From Cystobacter fuscus DSM 2262 (GTDB lineage: Bacteria; Myxococcota; Myxococcia; Myxococcales; Myxococcaceae): 64,000 bases of DNA. The notes under the pieces were generated by a model. That model saw nothing but the letters and a program-made list of their open reading frames with translations, searched no databases and was not told the DNA's origin. The position numbers and the translations under genes were made by a program. Below, piece by piece: positions 36,868-45,883 of the stretch. The DNA is taken from the NCBI RefSeq assembly GCF_000335475.2, contig NZ_ANAH02000007.1, positions 496,001-560,000 on the forward strand. The letters are read 5' to 3'. Each line of letters opens with the position of its first letter. Position 1 is the stretch's first letter.

Positions 36868-39012
36868 GTGCATCAGTCGAGACTCTTTGCATCTTTAACG
36901 GCCGCCGCCATGGTAGCCGCTTGTGGTAGCAGCGGCGGCCGAACGGTGGAAAACATTCGTACTCTGTCGAACCGCGCGGACCTCGTCTCTGGCGGAGATG
37001 TTCTGGTCGAGGTGGTACTGAAACCGGGTACTGACAGCAAGGACGTGCGCGTGCTTCTCAATGGCGCGACGGATGTCACATCAGCGTTCAGCACACGCGC
37101 CGACGGAAGGTTCCTGGGGGTTGTCAGCGGGCTTCGAAATGGCTCGAACAGCCTTTCCGCCAGCATTGGCGGTGGGGCCAGGATGTCGCTTTCGATGACC
37201 AATCATCCACTGGGCGGACCCGTCTTCTCAGGACCGCAGTTACAGCCATGGGTCTGTGAACCAGAGGCGAGCAATCTTGGCCCAGCAGTGGACGATCAAT
37301 GCAACGTTGCTACACCCAAGGTGGACTACCTGTACAAGTCCACGGACCCCGCGCAGACAATGTTGCTGCCTTACGATGCAGCGAATCCGCCCCTTGATGT
37401 CGCGCAGACCACAACGGACGCGGGCATGACTGTTCCCTTCATCGTCCGTCGAGAAACTGGAACAATCAATCGAGGAATCTATTCATTCGCGTTCATCTCC
37501 GACCCAAAGCAGCAAGCGACGCCAGCGCAGCCGCCCGTTGGATGGAACGGTGCTCTCTTCTACATCTTCCAAGGCGGCGCACTCCCGCAGCATCGCCAAG
37601 GCCCCGTTATCGCCTCTCCGCAGGCCGATGTCCTCGCGATCCCGCAGCTGGCCAAGGGGTATGCGACCGCTGCATCCTCGCTCACGATCTTTGGACAGAA
37701 CACGAACAGCGTTGTCTCGGCTGAAACGCTCATGATGGTGAAGGAGAAGGTCGCCGAGTCCATCGGCGAAATACAGTTCACGCTCTCGATGGGGGGCTCA
37801 GGCGGTTCCATACAGCAGAACTTGATTGTCAATGCGTATCCGGGCTTGATCGACGGGATCAACCCAAGTGCCACCTACGCAGACGTCTGGTCGACGAACA
37901 CCGAGGTACAAGATTGTTCGCTCCTCGTTCGCTACTTCGACACCGTCTCACCGGCGCTCTGGACGAACGTGAGCCAGCAGAATGCGGTGATGGACAACGG
38001 GGATCTTGCGCCGGGTACTTGCCGCGCTTGGGTGCAACTGGGTCATCTCGATGAAGGCTGGGCAAACCCGGAAAGCACGGCCTGCCATCACCCGACTACC
38101 GTACTGGCAGGCCCACGTACGTCACAACCATGGATGTACAGCGCAAGCAACCCGAAAGGCGCGCGGTGCACGTTACAGGACTACCAGCGAAACATCTTTG
38201 GCACCAGGCCTGATGGCTTTGCAGGACGAGCCTATGACAACGTCGGCGTACAGTATGGGCTCGAGGCGCTCAAAGCTGGAATGATCTCCGTTGATCAGTT
38301 CCTGGACCTCAACGAGAAGGTCGGCGGGCGGGACATCAACTGGGGTTGGACAGCGCAGCGGACGGTCGCGGACCCCGATGCGCTCACCGCGCTGTATCGG
38401 ACAGGTCAGATGAACCTCATGAACAACGCGGCATCGACTCCGATCCTCGACGAGAAGCTGTGCATCAACCTCGAGATTCACTCCTGCTTTCACAGTTACA
38501 AGATGCGCGAGCGACTGCGCCAGTCGACAGGTTCGATCGTCAATCACGTTCTTGTACTCGACAAGACTCATGACGATCTATCCGGGTTTGATACCCTCGC
38601 GGCTTGGGTGCGGTCCATCAAGTCGGACAAGACCGCTGACACTCTCGAGACCAAGGTGGCCAGGCATAAGCCAGCCAACGCGGTAGATGCCTGCTGGATA
38701 AATGGACGGCGAGAGACGGATCCCGCGACCTGCGCCGCTGCAAAACCGTACTTCGGTGATCCACGTACCGGCGCCGGGGCTCCGATCACGGTCGGAGCGA
38801 CCAAGTGTCAACTGACCGCCCCTGATCGAGCTTCTTACGGAGTCAGCATGACCGACGAGCAGTGGGCACGCCTTCAAGCGATATTCACCCAGGGGGTGTG
38901 CGATTGGAGTAAGCCCGGTGTCGAGCAAACGGCTGCTGTTCCTTGGTTGTCGTTTGCGAATGGTCCTGGTGGGACGCCAATAGGACCTGAGCCGACCGCC
39001 AGCCGACACTAG
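36868..39012 (+). CDS. Second DUF6351 family lipoprotein
   Basis: A 714-residue exported lipoprotein (lipobox MVAAC). The N-terminal RADLVSGGDVLVEVVL, NHPLGGPVFSGPQLQPW and the elbow-like SMGGSGGSIQQNLIVN show it is a paralogue of the protein at 25697. Start is GTG at 36868 with AGGAG seven bases ahead. By eye its codons are clearly less GC-biased than those of neighbours, a sign of transfer. Its short leader contains CACACGATCCAC (36840-36851), a motif also found in the duplicated leader cassettes. Confidence 0.82.
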   Translation: MHQSRLFASLTAAAMVAACGSSGGRTVENIRTLSNRADLVSGGDVLVEVVLKPGTDSKDVRVLLNGATDVTSAFSTRADGRFLGVVSGLRNGSNSLSASIGGGARMSLSMTNHPLGGPVFSGPQLQPWVCEPEASNLGPAVDDQCNVATPKVDYLYKSTDPAQTMLLPYDAANPPLDVAQTTTDAGMTVPFIVRRETGTINRGIYSFAFISDPKQQATPAQPPVGWNGALFYIFQGGALPQHRQGPVIASPQADVLAIPQLAKGYATAASSLTIFGQNTNSVVSAETLMMVKEKVAESIGEIQFTLSMGGSGGSIQQNLIVNAYPGLIDGINPSATYADVWSTNTEVQDCSLLVRYFDTVSPALWTNVSQQNAVMDNGDLAPGTCRAWVQLGHLDEGWANPESTACHHPTTVLAGPRTSQPWMYSASNPKGARCTLQDYQRNIFGTRPDGFAGRAYDNVGVQYGLEALKAGMISVDQFLDLNEKVGGRDINWGWTAQRTVADPDALTALYRTGQMNLMNNAASTPILDEKLCINLEIHSCFHSYKMRERLRQSTGSIVNHVLVLDKTHDDLSGFDTLAAWVRSIKSDKTADTLETKVARHKPANAVDACWINGRRETDPATCAAAKPYFGDPRTGAGAPITVGATKCQLTAPDRASYGVSMTDEQWARLQAIFTQGVCDWSKPGVEQTAAVPWLSFANGPGGTPIGPEPTASRH

Positions 39013-39094
39013 CAACCGCGCCCCTACGGCACGTCAGTGAGCCGGGGGCTCCTCCGCACCTGCTTGGGGGAGTTGGAGGAATACCGAGGCGGAA

Positions 39095-39907
39095 GTGCCC
39101 AGCCCGCGCGAGCCAGGTGGGGTGCATCCGCTGACGCTCGACATCGCAGTGCCAGAGGGGCCGGGGCCCTTTCCCGCGATCGTCTTCATCCATGGTGGCG
39201 GGTGGGTCATCGGAGATCTGGAAGACTTCGGAGATCGAATCCAGGAAGCGAGCCGGCGGGGCTTCGTCGGGGTGACCCTCAACTATCGGCTCGCGGACCT
39301 TGACGATGGACGCGGCAAGGCGCTCCACCCCTGGCCGGCGCAAATGCAGGACGTGCGGTGTGCGCTCCGGTGGCTCGCCGCGAATGCCGCCACGTACAAA
39401 GTGGATACGAGCAGGGCCGGGGTGATTGGCGGGTCCGCTGGAGGGCACCTCGCGATGATGTCGGCGTACGCCCGGAACGACGCGCGCTTCGAGCCGGCCT
39501 ATTGCCCCTACAGCGAGAACCTCGAGGTGAAGGCCGTGGTGTCCATGTGCGGCGCCGGTGACCCCGCGTCCGTCTATGAGACGACGCAGTGGTGGATCAA
39601 ACCCTACCTCACCCGGTTCCTCGCGCTGCCGGACGGAGCGAAGGTGCGGGATGCGCCCGAGGTCTTCGCTGACGTCAGCAACCTCACCTACATGGGCCAT
39701 GGGCCCAAGGTTCCACTGCTGATTCTCCAGGGGACGGAGGACACCCTCGTCCTCCCCGAGGTGCAGCGATCCTTCGCGGTATCGGCTCAACTGCTCGGGC
39801 AGGAAGTCCACGTCCAATACCTCGAAGGCGCGGGCCACGACATCGATGCCACCCACCGGGCCGAGTCGGACGAGCTCATCTGGAAGTGGTTCGGGGAGCG
39901 GCTATGA
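39095..39907 (+). CDS. Alpha/beta hydrolase, possibly lacking its export signal
   Basis: A 270-residue BD-FAE-type esterase domain: oxyanion motif VFIHGGGWVIGD, nucleophile GVIGGSAGGHLAM, acid in GTEDTLVLPE and catalytic His in GAGHDIDAT. The start at the GTG at 39095 is tentative. Unlike the other hydrolases of this run it has no signal peptide, and homology begins almost at once (HPLTLDIAVPEGPG), so the 5' end may have been lost. It overlaps the next start by 4 bp (ATGA). Confidence 0.75.
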   Translation: MPSPREPGGVHPLTLDIAVPEGPGPFPAIVFIHGGGWVIGDLEDFGDRIQEASRRGFVGVTLNYRLADLDDGRGKALHPWPAQMQDVRCALRWLAANAATYKVDTSRAGVIGGSAGGHLAMMSAYARNDARFEPAYCPYSENLEVKAVVSMCGAGDPASVYETTQWWIKPYLTRFLALPDGAKVRDAPEVFADVSNLTYMGHGPKVPLLILQGTEDTLVLPEVQRSFAVSAQLLGQEVHVQYLEGAGHDIDATHRAESDELIWKWFGERL

Positions 39908-40449
39908 CGATGCACCACTTCCTCTGGATGCTCGTGCTGTTGGGAGCGCCGCGAGTGCTGGCCCAATCAGGCGAAGCGGAGACCCACGCTTCATCCGAGA
40001 ACCCCTTCGCTCTCCGGCTGGGGCTCAGCGCCCGGCCGCTCATCGGTCTCAGCGGGGTGAGCGTCTTCAGGACGCACACGCTGTGGGACGGAGGTTGGGT
40101 GGTCGCGGATGTCGCCCCGTCCTACCGTCTGTCACGACTCTTCGCCGCCGAGCTCGGCCTGTCGGCGATGGTGCCCGTGAAGGACGCGTGGGGGTTTCCA
40201 GACTTCCGGCTCGCGGTGACGCCCGCCGCCCGGCTCGACGCCGGGCCCGTCTACGCGCGCATCGGGGTGCCCCTGATGGATCATCCAACCTCCCGACCCA
40301 CCACTTCAGCACTCGGGTGGCGGGGACAGGAAGGGCGGGGAGCACCAGGGTCGGAGCAGGGCCTCTATGACTTCCGGCACATGCGCTCCGGATTCGAGTG
40401 GCTTACGGTTCGTGGCATTACCGGGGCTCACCTGTTGGAGACCGCATCC
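39904..40449 (+). pseudogene. Truncated beta-barrel-like exported protein
   Basis: The ATG at 39904, coupled to the hydrolase stop, opens a protein with a signal peptide (LLGAPRVLAQ) and barrel-like strands (FALRLGLSARPLIG, AAELGLSAMVPV, PVYARIGVPLM). After about 40280 the pattern is lost and the frame runs on through low-complexity sequence without a stop into the next gene, which has its own signal peptide. I read this as a 3'-truncated gene joined in frame to its neighbour. It could instead be one long fused protein. Confidence 0.5.
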
Positions 40450-41130
40450 ATGCGCATACTCGGCTCGATTGTCGTTGGGATGGTGACGTTGCTCGGCTCA
40501 TCGGCTCATGCCGATCCGCCCGTTCTCGGAGGCCCCCAGGCTGTCTGGCAGGGTTGCACGTACTCAATCAAATCGCAGGCATACACCGAGCCAAGTACGG
40601 ATCCTCGGGATCCCTACGGCACCGTGACTCGATACAAAGTCGTCGTTCAGCGTGAGAACAGTCCGTCCAACACGTGCCTGTTGGCACCCACCCTCGAGGA
40701 GCTGGCGACCTCCGAGTACGAGCCCCAGGTGGCGATCGCGGCCAACTCCGCGGGACTCGTGGCTGCTTATTCCTGGGCAACGTACGTCCGATTCGTGGGC
40801 ACATGGGGTCGCATCAGCATTCATTCCCTGAACCCGAGCCCGGTGAATCCGCTGCGGTTGGACACCACGAGGAAGTCGACCGTGTTGGGGAGCTTCCACG
40901 CGGCTCCGGGTGAAGCCGGGTTCCCCGGCTTCGTCTCCCTGGGAGCACTCATCCTCTACCCTGACCATCTCCAGGTGCATGGCCCCCTGAGCGGCAATTG
41001 GCTCTACGCGGAGCCAGGCCCCAACACTCCACCCTCCGCGCTTCTGCAGGGCAACCACTTCATCGCCATCTACCCTGATTTCCTTGGCACGGCGCAGCAA
41101 GCACCCATCCTCGACGCCTATACCCAGTAA
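40450..41130 (+). CDS. Secreted protein of unknown function
   Basis: A 226-residue protein starting at the ATG at 40450, preceded by TTGGAG nine bases upstream. A clear signal peptide (to SSAHA, about residue 21) leads to a mature domain with one early cysteine pair (GCTY and NTCLL) and aromatic strands (YVRFVGTWGRISIHS). No family recognised. The frame is continuous with the truncated barrel gene upstream, but the internal signal peptide and ribosome-binding site argue for a separate protein. Confidence 0.6.
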   Translation: MRILGSIVVGMVTLLGSSAHADPPVLGGPQAVWQGCTYSIKSQAYTEPSTDPRDPYGTVTRYKVVVQRENSPSNTCLLAPTLEELATSEYEPQVAIAANSAGLVAAYSWATYVRFVGTWGRISIHSLNPSPVNPLRLDTTRKSTVLGSFHAAPGEAGFPGFVSLGALILYPDHLQVHGPLSGNWLYAEPGPNTPPSALLQGNHFIAIYPDFLGTAQQAPILDAYTQ

Positions 41131-41173
41131 AGCCGGGTTGAAGAAACGGCCGCAAACGTGCGACATCGCGCGC

Positions 41174-41668
41174 ATGGCCAGACGAAAACCAGGGAGTGGC
41201 TCCGGCTCCGCCCTCGCGGCGCGGCTGTCCCGGATGATCCCCATCCTCCAGAAAGCCACGGACCTCTTCGAGGAAGAGGTGCGGGAGCGGCTCGGGAGTG
41301 GAAACACCTCGCTCCTCACGAGCATCCAGCAGGCGCGGGACTTCTATGCGCGAGCCGCCCGCGCTTCGGTCCACCCCGTGAGCAAGATGGAGCCGGGCGC
41401 GTTGGCGGAGCTCCACGTGACTTCCTGGCTCGACGGCAAGGTCGTCGGGAGTCGGGTGGTCCACTGCTTCGAGGGACCGCTCACGGGCCACGACCAGTTC
41501 CAGCGGATCGTCCGGCAGCGGCTCGGCGAGGAGCTCCCGCTCACGCGGCTCATCCCCGCTTCCCACGGGAAGGTGGGGGACCGTTGGAGCGAGTCGGCCC
41601 ATAGCCGCGACGAGAACCACGACCGTCACGACCATGAAATCAAGGCGATCTACTCCATGAAGGGCTGA
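41174..41668 (+). CDS. Hypothetical cytoplasmic protein
   Basis: A 164-residue protein, start ATG 41174, with no signal or membrane segment. A helical part (SALAARLSRMIPILQKATDLFEEEVRERL) is followed by a strand-rich part (ELHVTSWLDGKVVGSRVVHCFEG) and a charged His/Asp-rich tail (SRDENHDRHDHEIKAIYS). I do not recognise the family. It lies 43 bp after the secreted protein gene and converges on the SDR gene. Confidence 0.55.
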   Translation: MARRKPGSGSGSALAARLSRMIPILQKATDLFEEEVRERLGSGNTSLLTSIQQARDFYARAARASVHPVSKMEPGALAELHVTSWLDGKVVGSRVVHCFEGPLTGHDQFQRIVRQRLGEELPLTRLIPASHGKVGDRWSESAHSRDENHDRHDHEIKAIYSMKG

Positions 41669-41713
41669 GGTCCTGAAAGGCGCCGAGGGTCCAGGCAGCC
41701 GCCCCTGGCGGAG

Positions 41714-42451
41714 TTACCCCTGCGCGGTGGGACGGATGACGATCTCGTTCACATCGACATCGGCCGGCTGCTCGAGCGCGAACGCGATGGCGCGGGCGAT
41801 CGCCTCCGGAGGCATCGCGAGCTTGTCTCGGAGGGCGGCGAGCTGGGCCTTCACCTCCAGATTCGTCACCCCGTCCGCGAAGTTCGTCCGAACGAAGCCC
41901 GGCGAAATGATCGTCACGCGCAGCTTGTCGCCGGCCTCCTGGCGCAACCCCTCGGAGATGGCGCGCACGGCGAACTTCGTGCCGGAATAGACCGACTGGG
42001 TCGGCACGATGCGATGTCCCGCCGTGGAAGCAACGTTGACGAAGTGCCCGAATCCCTGCCCGCGGAAGACAGGCAACGCCGCGGCGATGCCATACAGAAC
42101 GCCCTTGATGTTGACGTCGACCATCGCCTCCCAATCCCCGACTCGCAGATCGTCCAGGGGAGAAACGGGCATGACACCGGCATTGCTGACGAGAACGTCG
42201 AGCTTGCCGTACCGCTCACAAGCCAACTGGACGAGGTTGGACAGGTCCTCGCGTCGTTTGACGTCCGTGCGTGCATGGGAGACCTGGCCACCTGCTCCCG
42301 CGATACGGTCAGCGAGCGCCCCGAGGCGATCCGCTCGGCGAGCACCGAGTACGACCTTCGCACCGCGCTCGGCGAGCAGGAGCGCGGTCGCCTCGCCGAT
42401 TCCACTGCTCGCGCCCGTGATGGCAACGACCTTGCCTTCGATTCCCGACAT
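41714..42451 (-). CDS. SDR family oxidoreductase
   Basis: A 245-residue classical short-chain dehydrogenase. NAD(P)-binding TGASSGIGEA near the N-terminus, VLVSNAGVM, catalytic Ser in VNVASTAGH and the Y-x-x-x-K pair in YSGTKFA are present. The residues GARRADR after strand 2 favour NADP. The ATG at 42451 has AGGAG ahead. It is divergent from an AraC-type regulator, which probably controls it through the dyad between them. Confidence 0.92.
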   Translation of the reverse strand: MSGIEGKVVAITGASSGIGEATALLLAERGAKVVLGARRADRLGALADRIAGAGGQVSHARTDVKRREDLSNLVQLACERYGKLDVLVSNAGVMPVSPLDDLRVGDWEAMVDVNIKGVLYGIAAALPVFRGQGFGHFVNVASTAGHRIVPTQSVYSGTKFAVRAISEGLRQEAGDKLRVTIISPGFVRTNFADGVTNLEVKAQLAALRDKLAMPPEAIARAIAFALEQPADVDVNEIVIRPTAQG

Positions 42452-42504
42452 GACGTTCTCCTGTTCAGTCCCTGGGGCAAGGAAATAGACAGCGGACGCA
42501 CGGC

Positions 42505-42554
42505 GGGCTTGGGCATTGTTGGCGCGACAGGTCCCGCCAAGAACGCCCAAGCCC
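42505..42554. promoter_or_regulatory. Long nested dyad between SDR and AraC genes
   Basis: A 20-base left arm (42505-42524) and a 20-base right arm (42535-42554) are inverted repeats with 18 matching positions and a 10-base loop. The arms split into GGGCTTGGGC / GCCCAAGCCC and an inner TTGGCG / CGCCAA. It fills the core of the divergent control region and could be a double binding site for the AraC protein or a stable leader hairpin. Confidence 0.65.
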
Positions 42555-42582
42555 CGGTGGTGGCTCGCGTTAGAATCGAGGG

Positions 42583-43425
42583 GTGAGCCCTCCCCTTCGC
42601 GCCGTCTCCGATGGCCCGCTCTCCATCCGGGTCTTCCTGCCGCCCGAGTTGTCAGGCGTGCGGGTGTCACGCTTCAGGACCGACGAGCGGCTGTGGCGCT
42701 CGGTGAAGGAGCGCTTCTCCGTGACGATGACGTACTCCGGCCACTCGGAGTGGTGGGGCCTTGGCAAGGTCCGGTCCACCACTCCCGGCACGCTCGACCT
42801 CAAGCAGAGCGGACAGGTCCACCGTGATCTGCGCCGCGAGGGTTCCTCCCACTTCCAGGTGATCTCCTTCGATGAGGCACTCGTCACCGAGACCCGTGAG
42901 GCGCTGGGCTACCCGGCCTCCTCCCACCTGCGGCGGGTACAGTTCGAGCGCGAGCAGCCCGCGGCGGCCCCCTTCGTCCGTCTCCATTCCCTGGTTCGCG
43001 AGGACCGGAGGGAGGCGTCCAACCCCCTGGAACTCCAGACGGCGTTGACCGAGGCGCTCTCCGCGCTGGCCACGTGCTTCGGAGACACGGACGAGCCGGA
43101 GCGGCGTGCTCGCCGACCCGTCCGCCGTGCGCTCGAGGCGCTGCACGATGCCCTGGAGCACGGCATCACGCTGGACGCCCTGGCCGAGCAGGCGGGACTG
43201 GACAAATTCCACCTGTGCCGCGCCTTCCGAGAAGAGGTGGGGATGCCGCCCTACGCGTACCTCACCCATCTGCGCATCTCCCGGGCCATGGGACTGCTCA
43301 CCCAGGGCCTGACTCCCTCGGAGGTCGCGCTCCGGGTGGGGCTCTACGATCAGAGTCAACTCAACCGGCACTTCAAGCGCATCATCGGGCTCACCCCGGG
43401 CCAGTTCGCGCGTGCCGTGCAGTGA
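42583..43425 (+). CDS. AraC family transcriptional regulator
   Basis: A 280-residue regulator with an N-terminal cupin-like ligand region and a C-terminal pair of helix-turn-helix motifs (LDALAEQAGLDKFHLCRAFR and PSEVALRVGLYDQSQLNRHF) typical of AraC/XylS proteins. Start is GTG at 42583. It is divergently arranged with the SDR gene and its 3' end faces the LysR gene. Likely an activator of the SDR gene; the inducer is unknown. Confidence 0.9.
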   Translation: MSPPLRAVSDGPLSIRVFLPPELSGVRVSRFRTDERLWRSVKERFSVTMTYSGHSEWWGLGKVRSTTPGTLDLKQSGQVHRDLRREGSSHFQVISFDEALVTETREALGYPASSHLRRVQFEREQPAAAPFVRLHSLVREDRREASNPLELQTALTEALSALATCFGDTDEPERRARRPVRRALEALHDALEHGITLDALAEQAGLDKFHLCRAFREEVGMPPYAYLTHLRISRAMGLLTQGLTPSEVALRVGLYDQSQLNRHFKRIIGLTPGQFARAVQ

Positions 43426-43462
43426 CGGTCGCGCGCGGGGCGGAAGGGCTCGCGGTGCCGGC

Positions 43463-44452
43463 TCATCCCCCACCCGTGGCCACGGCCACGGCCGCCGGAA
43501 TCTTCTCCCGCATCAACTCCACGAAAGTGCGCAGCCTCGCTGGATGGAACCGCGCGGACGGGTAGAGCAGGTACATCGGCAAGGGAGCGGCCCGCCAGCG
43601 AGGCACCAGGTGCACGAGCCGACCCTGCATGATGTCTTCGTGGAGCACCCAGGCCGAGGCCACGCAGACGCCGAGGCCGTTCACCGCGGCGCTGCGAGTG
43701 GCGTAGAGGCTGTCCGTACTCAGGCGCGGGTGGAAGACGACGGACTGGACCTCGCCGGTGGCCACGTGGGTCAGTGAAACCTCGTTGCGATAGAACGTGC
43801 GCAGCGACAGCCAGGGCAGCCGCGCGAGCTCGTCGGGATGGGTCGGCACGGGCAGGCCTGACAGCACGGACGGCGCGGCCACGACGATGCGCGGCACCTC
43901 GGCCACGCGGATTGCCACCACGCTGGGGTCATGCACCTCGCCGACGTGGATGGCGCAGTCGATGCCGTCCGCGATGAAATCCGCCGCCCGGTCGTGCAGC
44001 AGCCATTCGACCGAGACCCGCGCGTGGCGATTCAGGTATTCCGTTAGCGGCCCCACCAGCAACTGCTGTCCGAACGCGTGGGGCACCACGACGCGCAGCG
44101 TGCCCTCCGGTTCGTCGCTGGCGCCGCGCAGGTCGGCCTCGAGCATGTCCCAGCTCGCCAGCAACTCCTTCGCGCGCTCGTAGCAGCGCGCCCCGTCCTC
44201 GGTGAGCTTCATCGCGTGGGTGGAGCGCTGGAGCAGCCGCAGGCCGAGCGAGCGCTCCAGCGCTTGAAGGCGGCGGCTCACCGTCGGCTGCGTGGTGCCC
44301 AGCTGCGCGGCGGCGGAGGACAGGCTGCCGGCGTCGACGATGCGCAGGAAGGTCTGCATCAGCTCGAGCCGGTCGGCGGTGGCCGACGCGGCGGGAGGGG
44401 GACTGCGCATCCGGGAAGCACGTGGCCGAGGCGGCTTTGAAGGGTTGGGCAT
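43463..44452 (-). CDS. LysR family transcriptional regulator
   Basis: A 329-residue regulator. After a Pro-rich N-terminal extension the winged helix (MQTFLRIVDAGSLSSAAAQLGTTQPTVSRRLQALE) is followed by a LysR substrate-binding domain. The ATG at 44452 is used, though an internal ATG at 44410 would remove the unusual 14-residue extension; neither has a clear ribosome-binding site. It is divergent from an MFS exporter and very probably controls it via the palindrome between them. Confidence 0.9.
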   Translation of the reverse strand: MPNPSKPPRPRASRMRSPPPAASATADRLELMQTFLRIVDAGSLSSAAAQLGTTQPTVSRRLQALERSLGLRLLQRSTHAMKLTEDGARCYERAKELLASWDMLEADLRGASDEPEGTLRVVVPHAFGQQLLVGPLTEYLNRHARVSVEWLLHDRAADFIADGIDCAIHVGEVHDPSVVAIRVAEVPRIVVAAPSVLSGLPVPTHPDELARLPWLSLRTFYRNEVSLTHVATGEVQSVVFHPRLSTDSLYATRSAAVNGLGVCVASAWVLHEDIMQGRLVHLVPRWRAAPLPMYLLYPSARFHPARLRTFVELMREKIPAAVAVATGGG

Positions 44453-44474
44453 GAGGGTGTGGCTCGAGCGGCTT

Positions 44475-44491
44475 TATACGCGGAACGTATA
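44475..44491. promoter_or_regulatory. LysR-type binding site (T-N11-A dyad)
   Basis: TATACG-CGGAA-CGTATA is a perfect dyad that contains the T-N11-A pattern of LysR sites. A second small dyad TCCGC-TGT-GCGGA follows. It lies 23 bases upstream of the LysR start and about 80 bases ahead of the MFS start. Confidence 0.6.
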
Positions 44492-44572
44492 TCCGCTGTG
44501 CGGAGCACGCTACTACCGATGCCCATCCCTCTGGCCCACACTTGCTTCAACTCGCAGCGCCCGGGTGACATC

Positions 44573-45883
44573 ATGTCCTTCATTCGCACCGTACATAGTA
44601 CCGCCGGAAACGGAACCATGGCCACGACGGCCGAGCCGTCGCGGTCCGCGACCACCCGCCACGGTGGCAACGGGCTGTCGGGCGGCCTGCGCCTGCTGCT
44701 GTCCGCGGGCGCCGGGCTGTCGGTGGCCTCGCTCTACTACAGCCAGCCGATGCTGGGGGTGATGGGGGCCAACATCGGCGCCTCGGACACCGCGGTGGGC
44801 CTCGTGCCCACGCTCACCCAACTGGGATACGCGCTGGGCATCCTGCTGCTGGCGCCCCTCGGCGACCGCTTCGACCGGCGCCGCATCATCCTCATCAAGG
44901 CCGCCGTCCTGAGTGTGGCGCTGCTGCTGGGCGGCCTCGCCCCCGGCATCGGCCTGATGCTGGCGGTGAGCCTCGCCATCGGCCTGACGGCGACCCTGGC
45001 GCAGGACATCGTGCCAGCCGCCGCGACCCTCGCGCCCGAGCGGGAGCGCGGCAAGGTGGTCGGCACCGTGATGACGGGCCTGCTGCTTGGCATCCTGCTG
45101 TCTCGCGTCATCAGCGGCGTGGTCGCCGAGCACTTCGGCTGGCGCGCCATGTACATGCTCGCCGCCGCCAGCGTGGCGCTGATCGGCCTGGTCGCCTGGC
45201 GCGGCCTGCCCCGCTTCCGCCCAACCAGCACGCTCACGTACGGGGCCCTGCTCGGTTCGCTCGCCAGTCTGTGGCGTGAGCACGGCGCCCTGCGCCGGGC
45301 CGCGATGGCGCAGGGCCTGCTCTCGGTCGGCTTCAGTGCCTTCTGGTCCACCCTCGCCGTGATGCTGCATGGCGCACCGTTCCACCTGGGCAGCGCGGCC
45401 GCCGGTGCCTTCGGTCTGGCTGGCGCGGCCGGGGCGCTGGGCGCGCCAGTGGCGGGCCGCATCGCGGATCGCATCGGCCCCGAGGTGGTCACCCGCCTGG
45501 GCGCCGCACTGACCGCCCTCTCGTTCGCCACGATGTTCGCGTCGCCATGGCTCGCGCCGAACGCCCGGCTGTGGCTGCTCGTCGCCAGCGCGATCGGCTT
45601 CGACCTCGGCGTGCAGATCACCCTCGTGGCGCACCAGACGATCGTCTTTGGCATCGATCCCGCCGCGCGTAGCCGGATCAACGCCTTGCTGATCTTCGGC
45701 ATGTTCATCGGCATGTCCATCGGCGCGGCGAGCGGCAGCTTCGCGCTGGCCCGGTGGGGATGGGTGGCGGTGACGCTGCTGGCGACCGCCTCGGCGCTGG
45801 CGGCCTTGCTGGTCCGCCTGTGGCCGGAGCTCAGGGCCTCAGCGCCCTCCACCCGCCGAGCGGACGGAACGTACGAGTCGTGA
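44573..45883 (+). CDS. MFS transporter (drug/sugar efflux type)
   Basis: A 436-residue protein with twelve predicted membrane helices and a hydrophilic N-terminal tail of about 45 residues. The loop 2-3 motif APLGDRFDRRR and the second-half equivalent GRIADRIGPE mark a major facilitator of the DHA1-type efflux group. Start at ATG 44573 is favoured, with 44618 an alternative. It is divergent from the LysR gene. Its last 53 bases overlap the convergent cytochrome-LivJ gene. Confidence 0.88.
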   Translation: MSFIRTVHSTAGNGTMATTAEPSRSATTRHGGNGLSGGLRLLLSAGAGLSVASLYYSQPMLGVMGANIGASDTAVGLVPTLTQLGYALGILLLAPLGDRFDRRRIILIKAAVLSVALLLGGLAPGIGLMLAVSLAIGLTATLAQDIVPAAATLAPERERGKVVGTVMTGLLLGILLSRVISGVVAEHFGWRAMYMLAAASVALIGLVAWRGLPRFRPTSTLTYGALLGSLASLWREHGALRRAAMAQGLLSVGFSAFWSTLAVMLHGAPFHLGSAAAGAFGLAGAAGALGAPVAGRIADRIGPEVVTRLGAALTALSFATMFASPWLAPNARLWLLVASAIGFDLGVQITLVAHQTIVFGIDPAARSRINALLIFGMFIGMSIGAASGSFALARWGWVAVTLLATASALAALLVRLWPELRASAPSTRRADGTYES

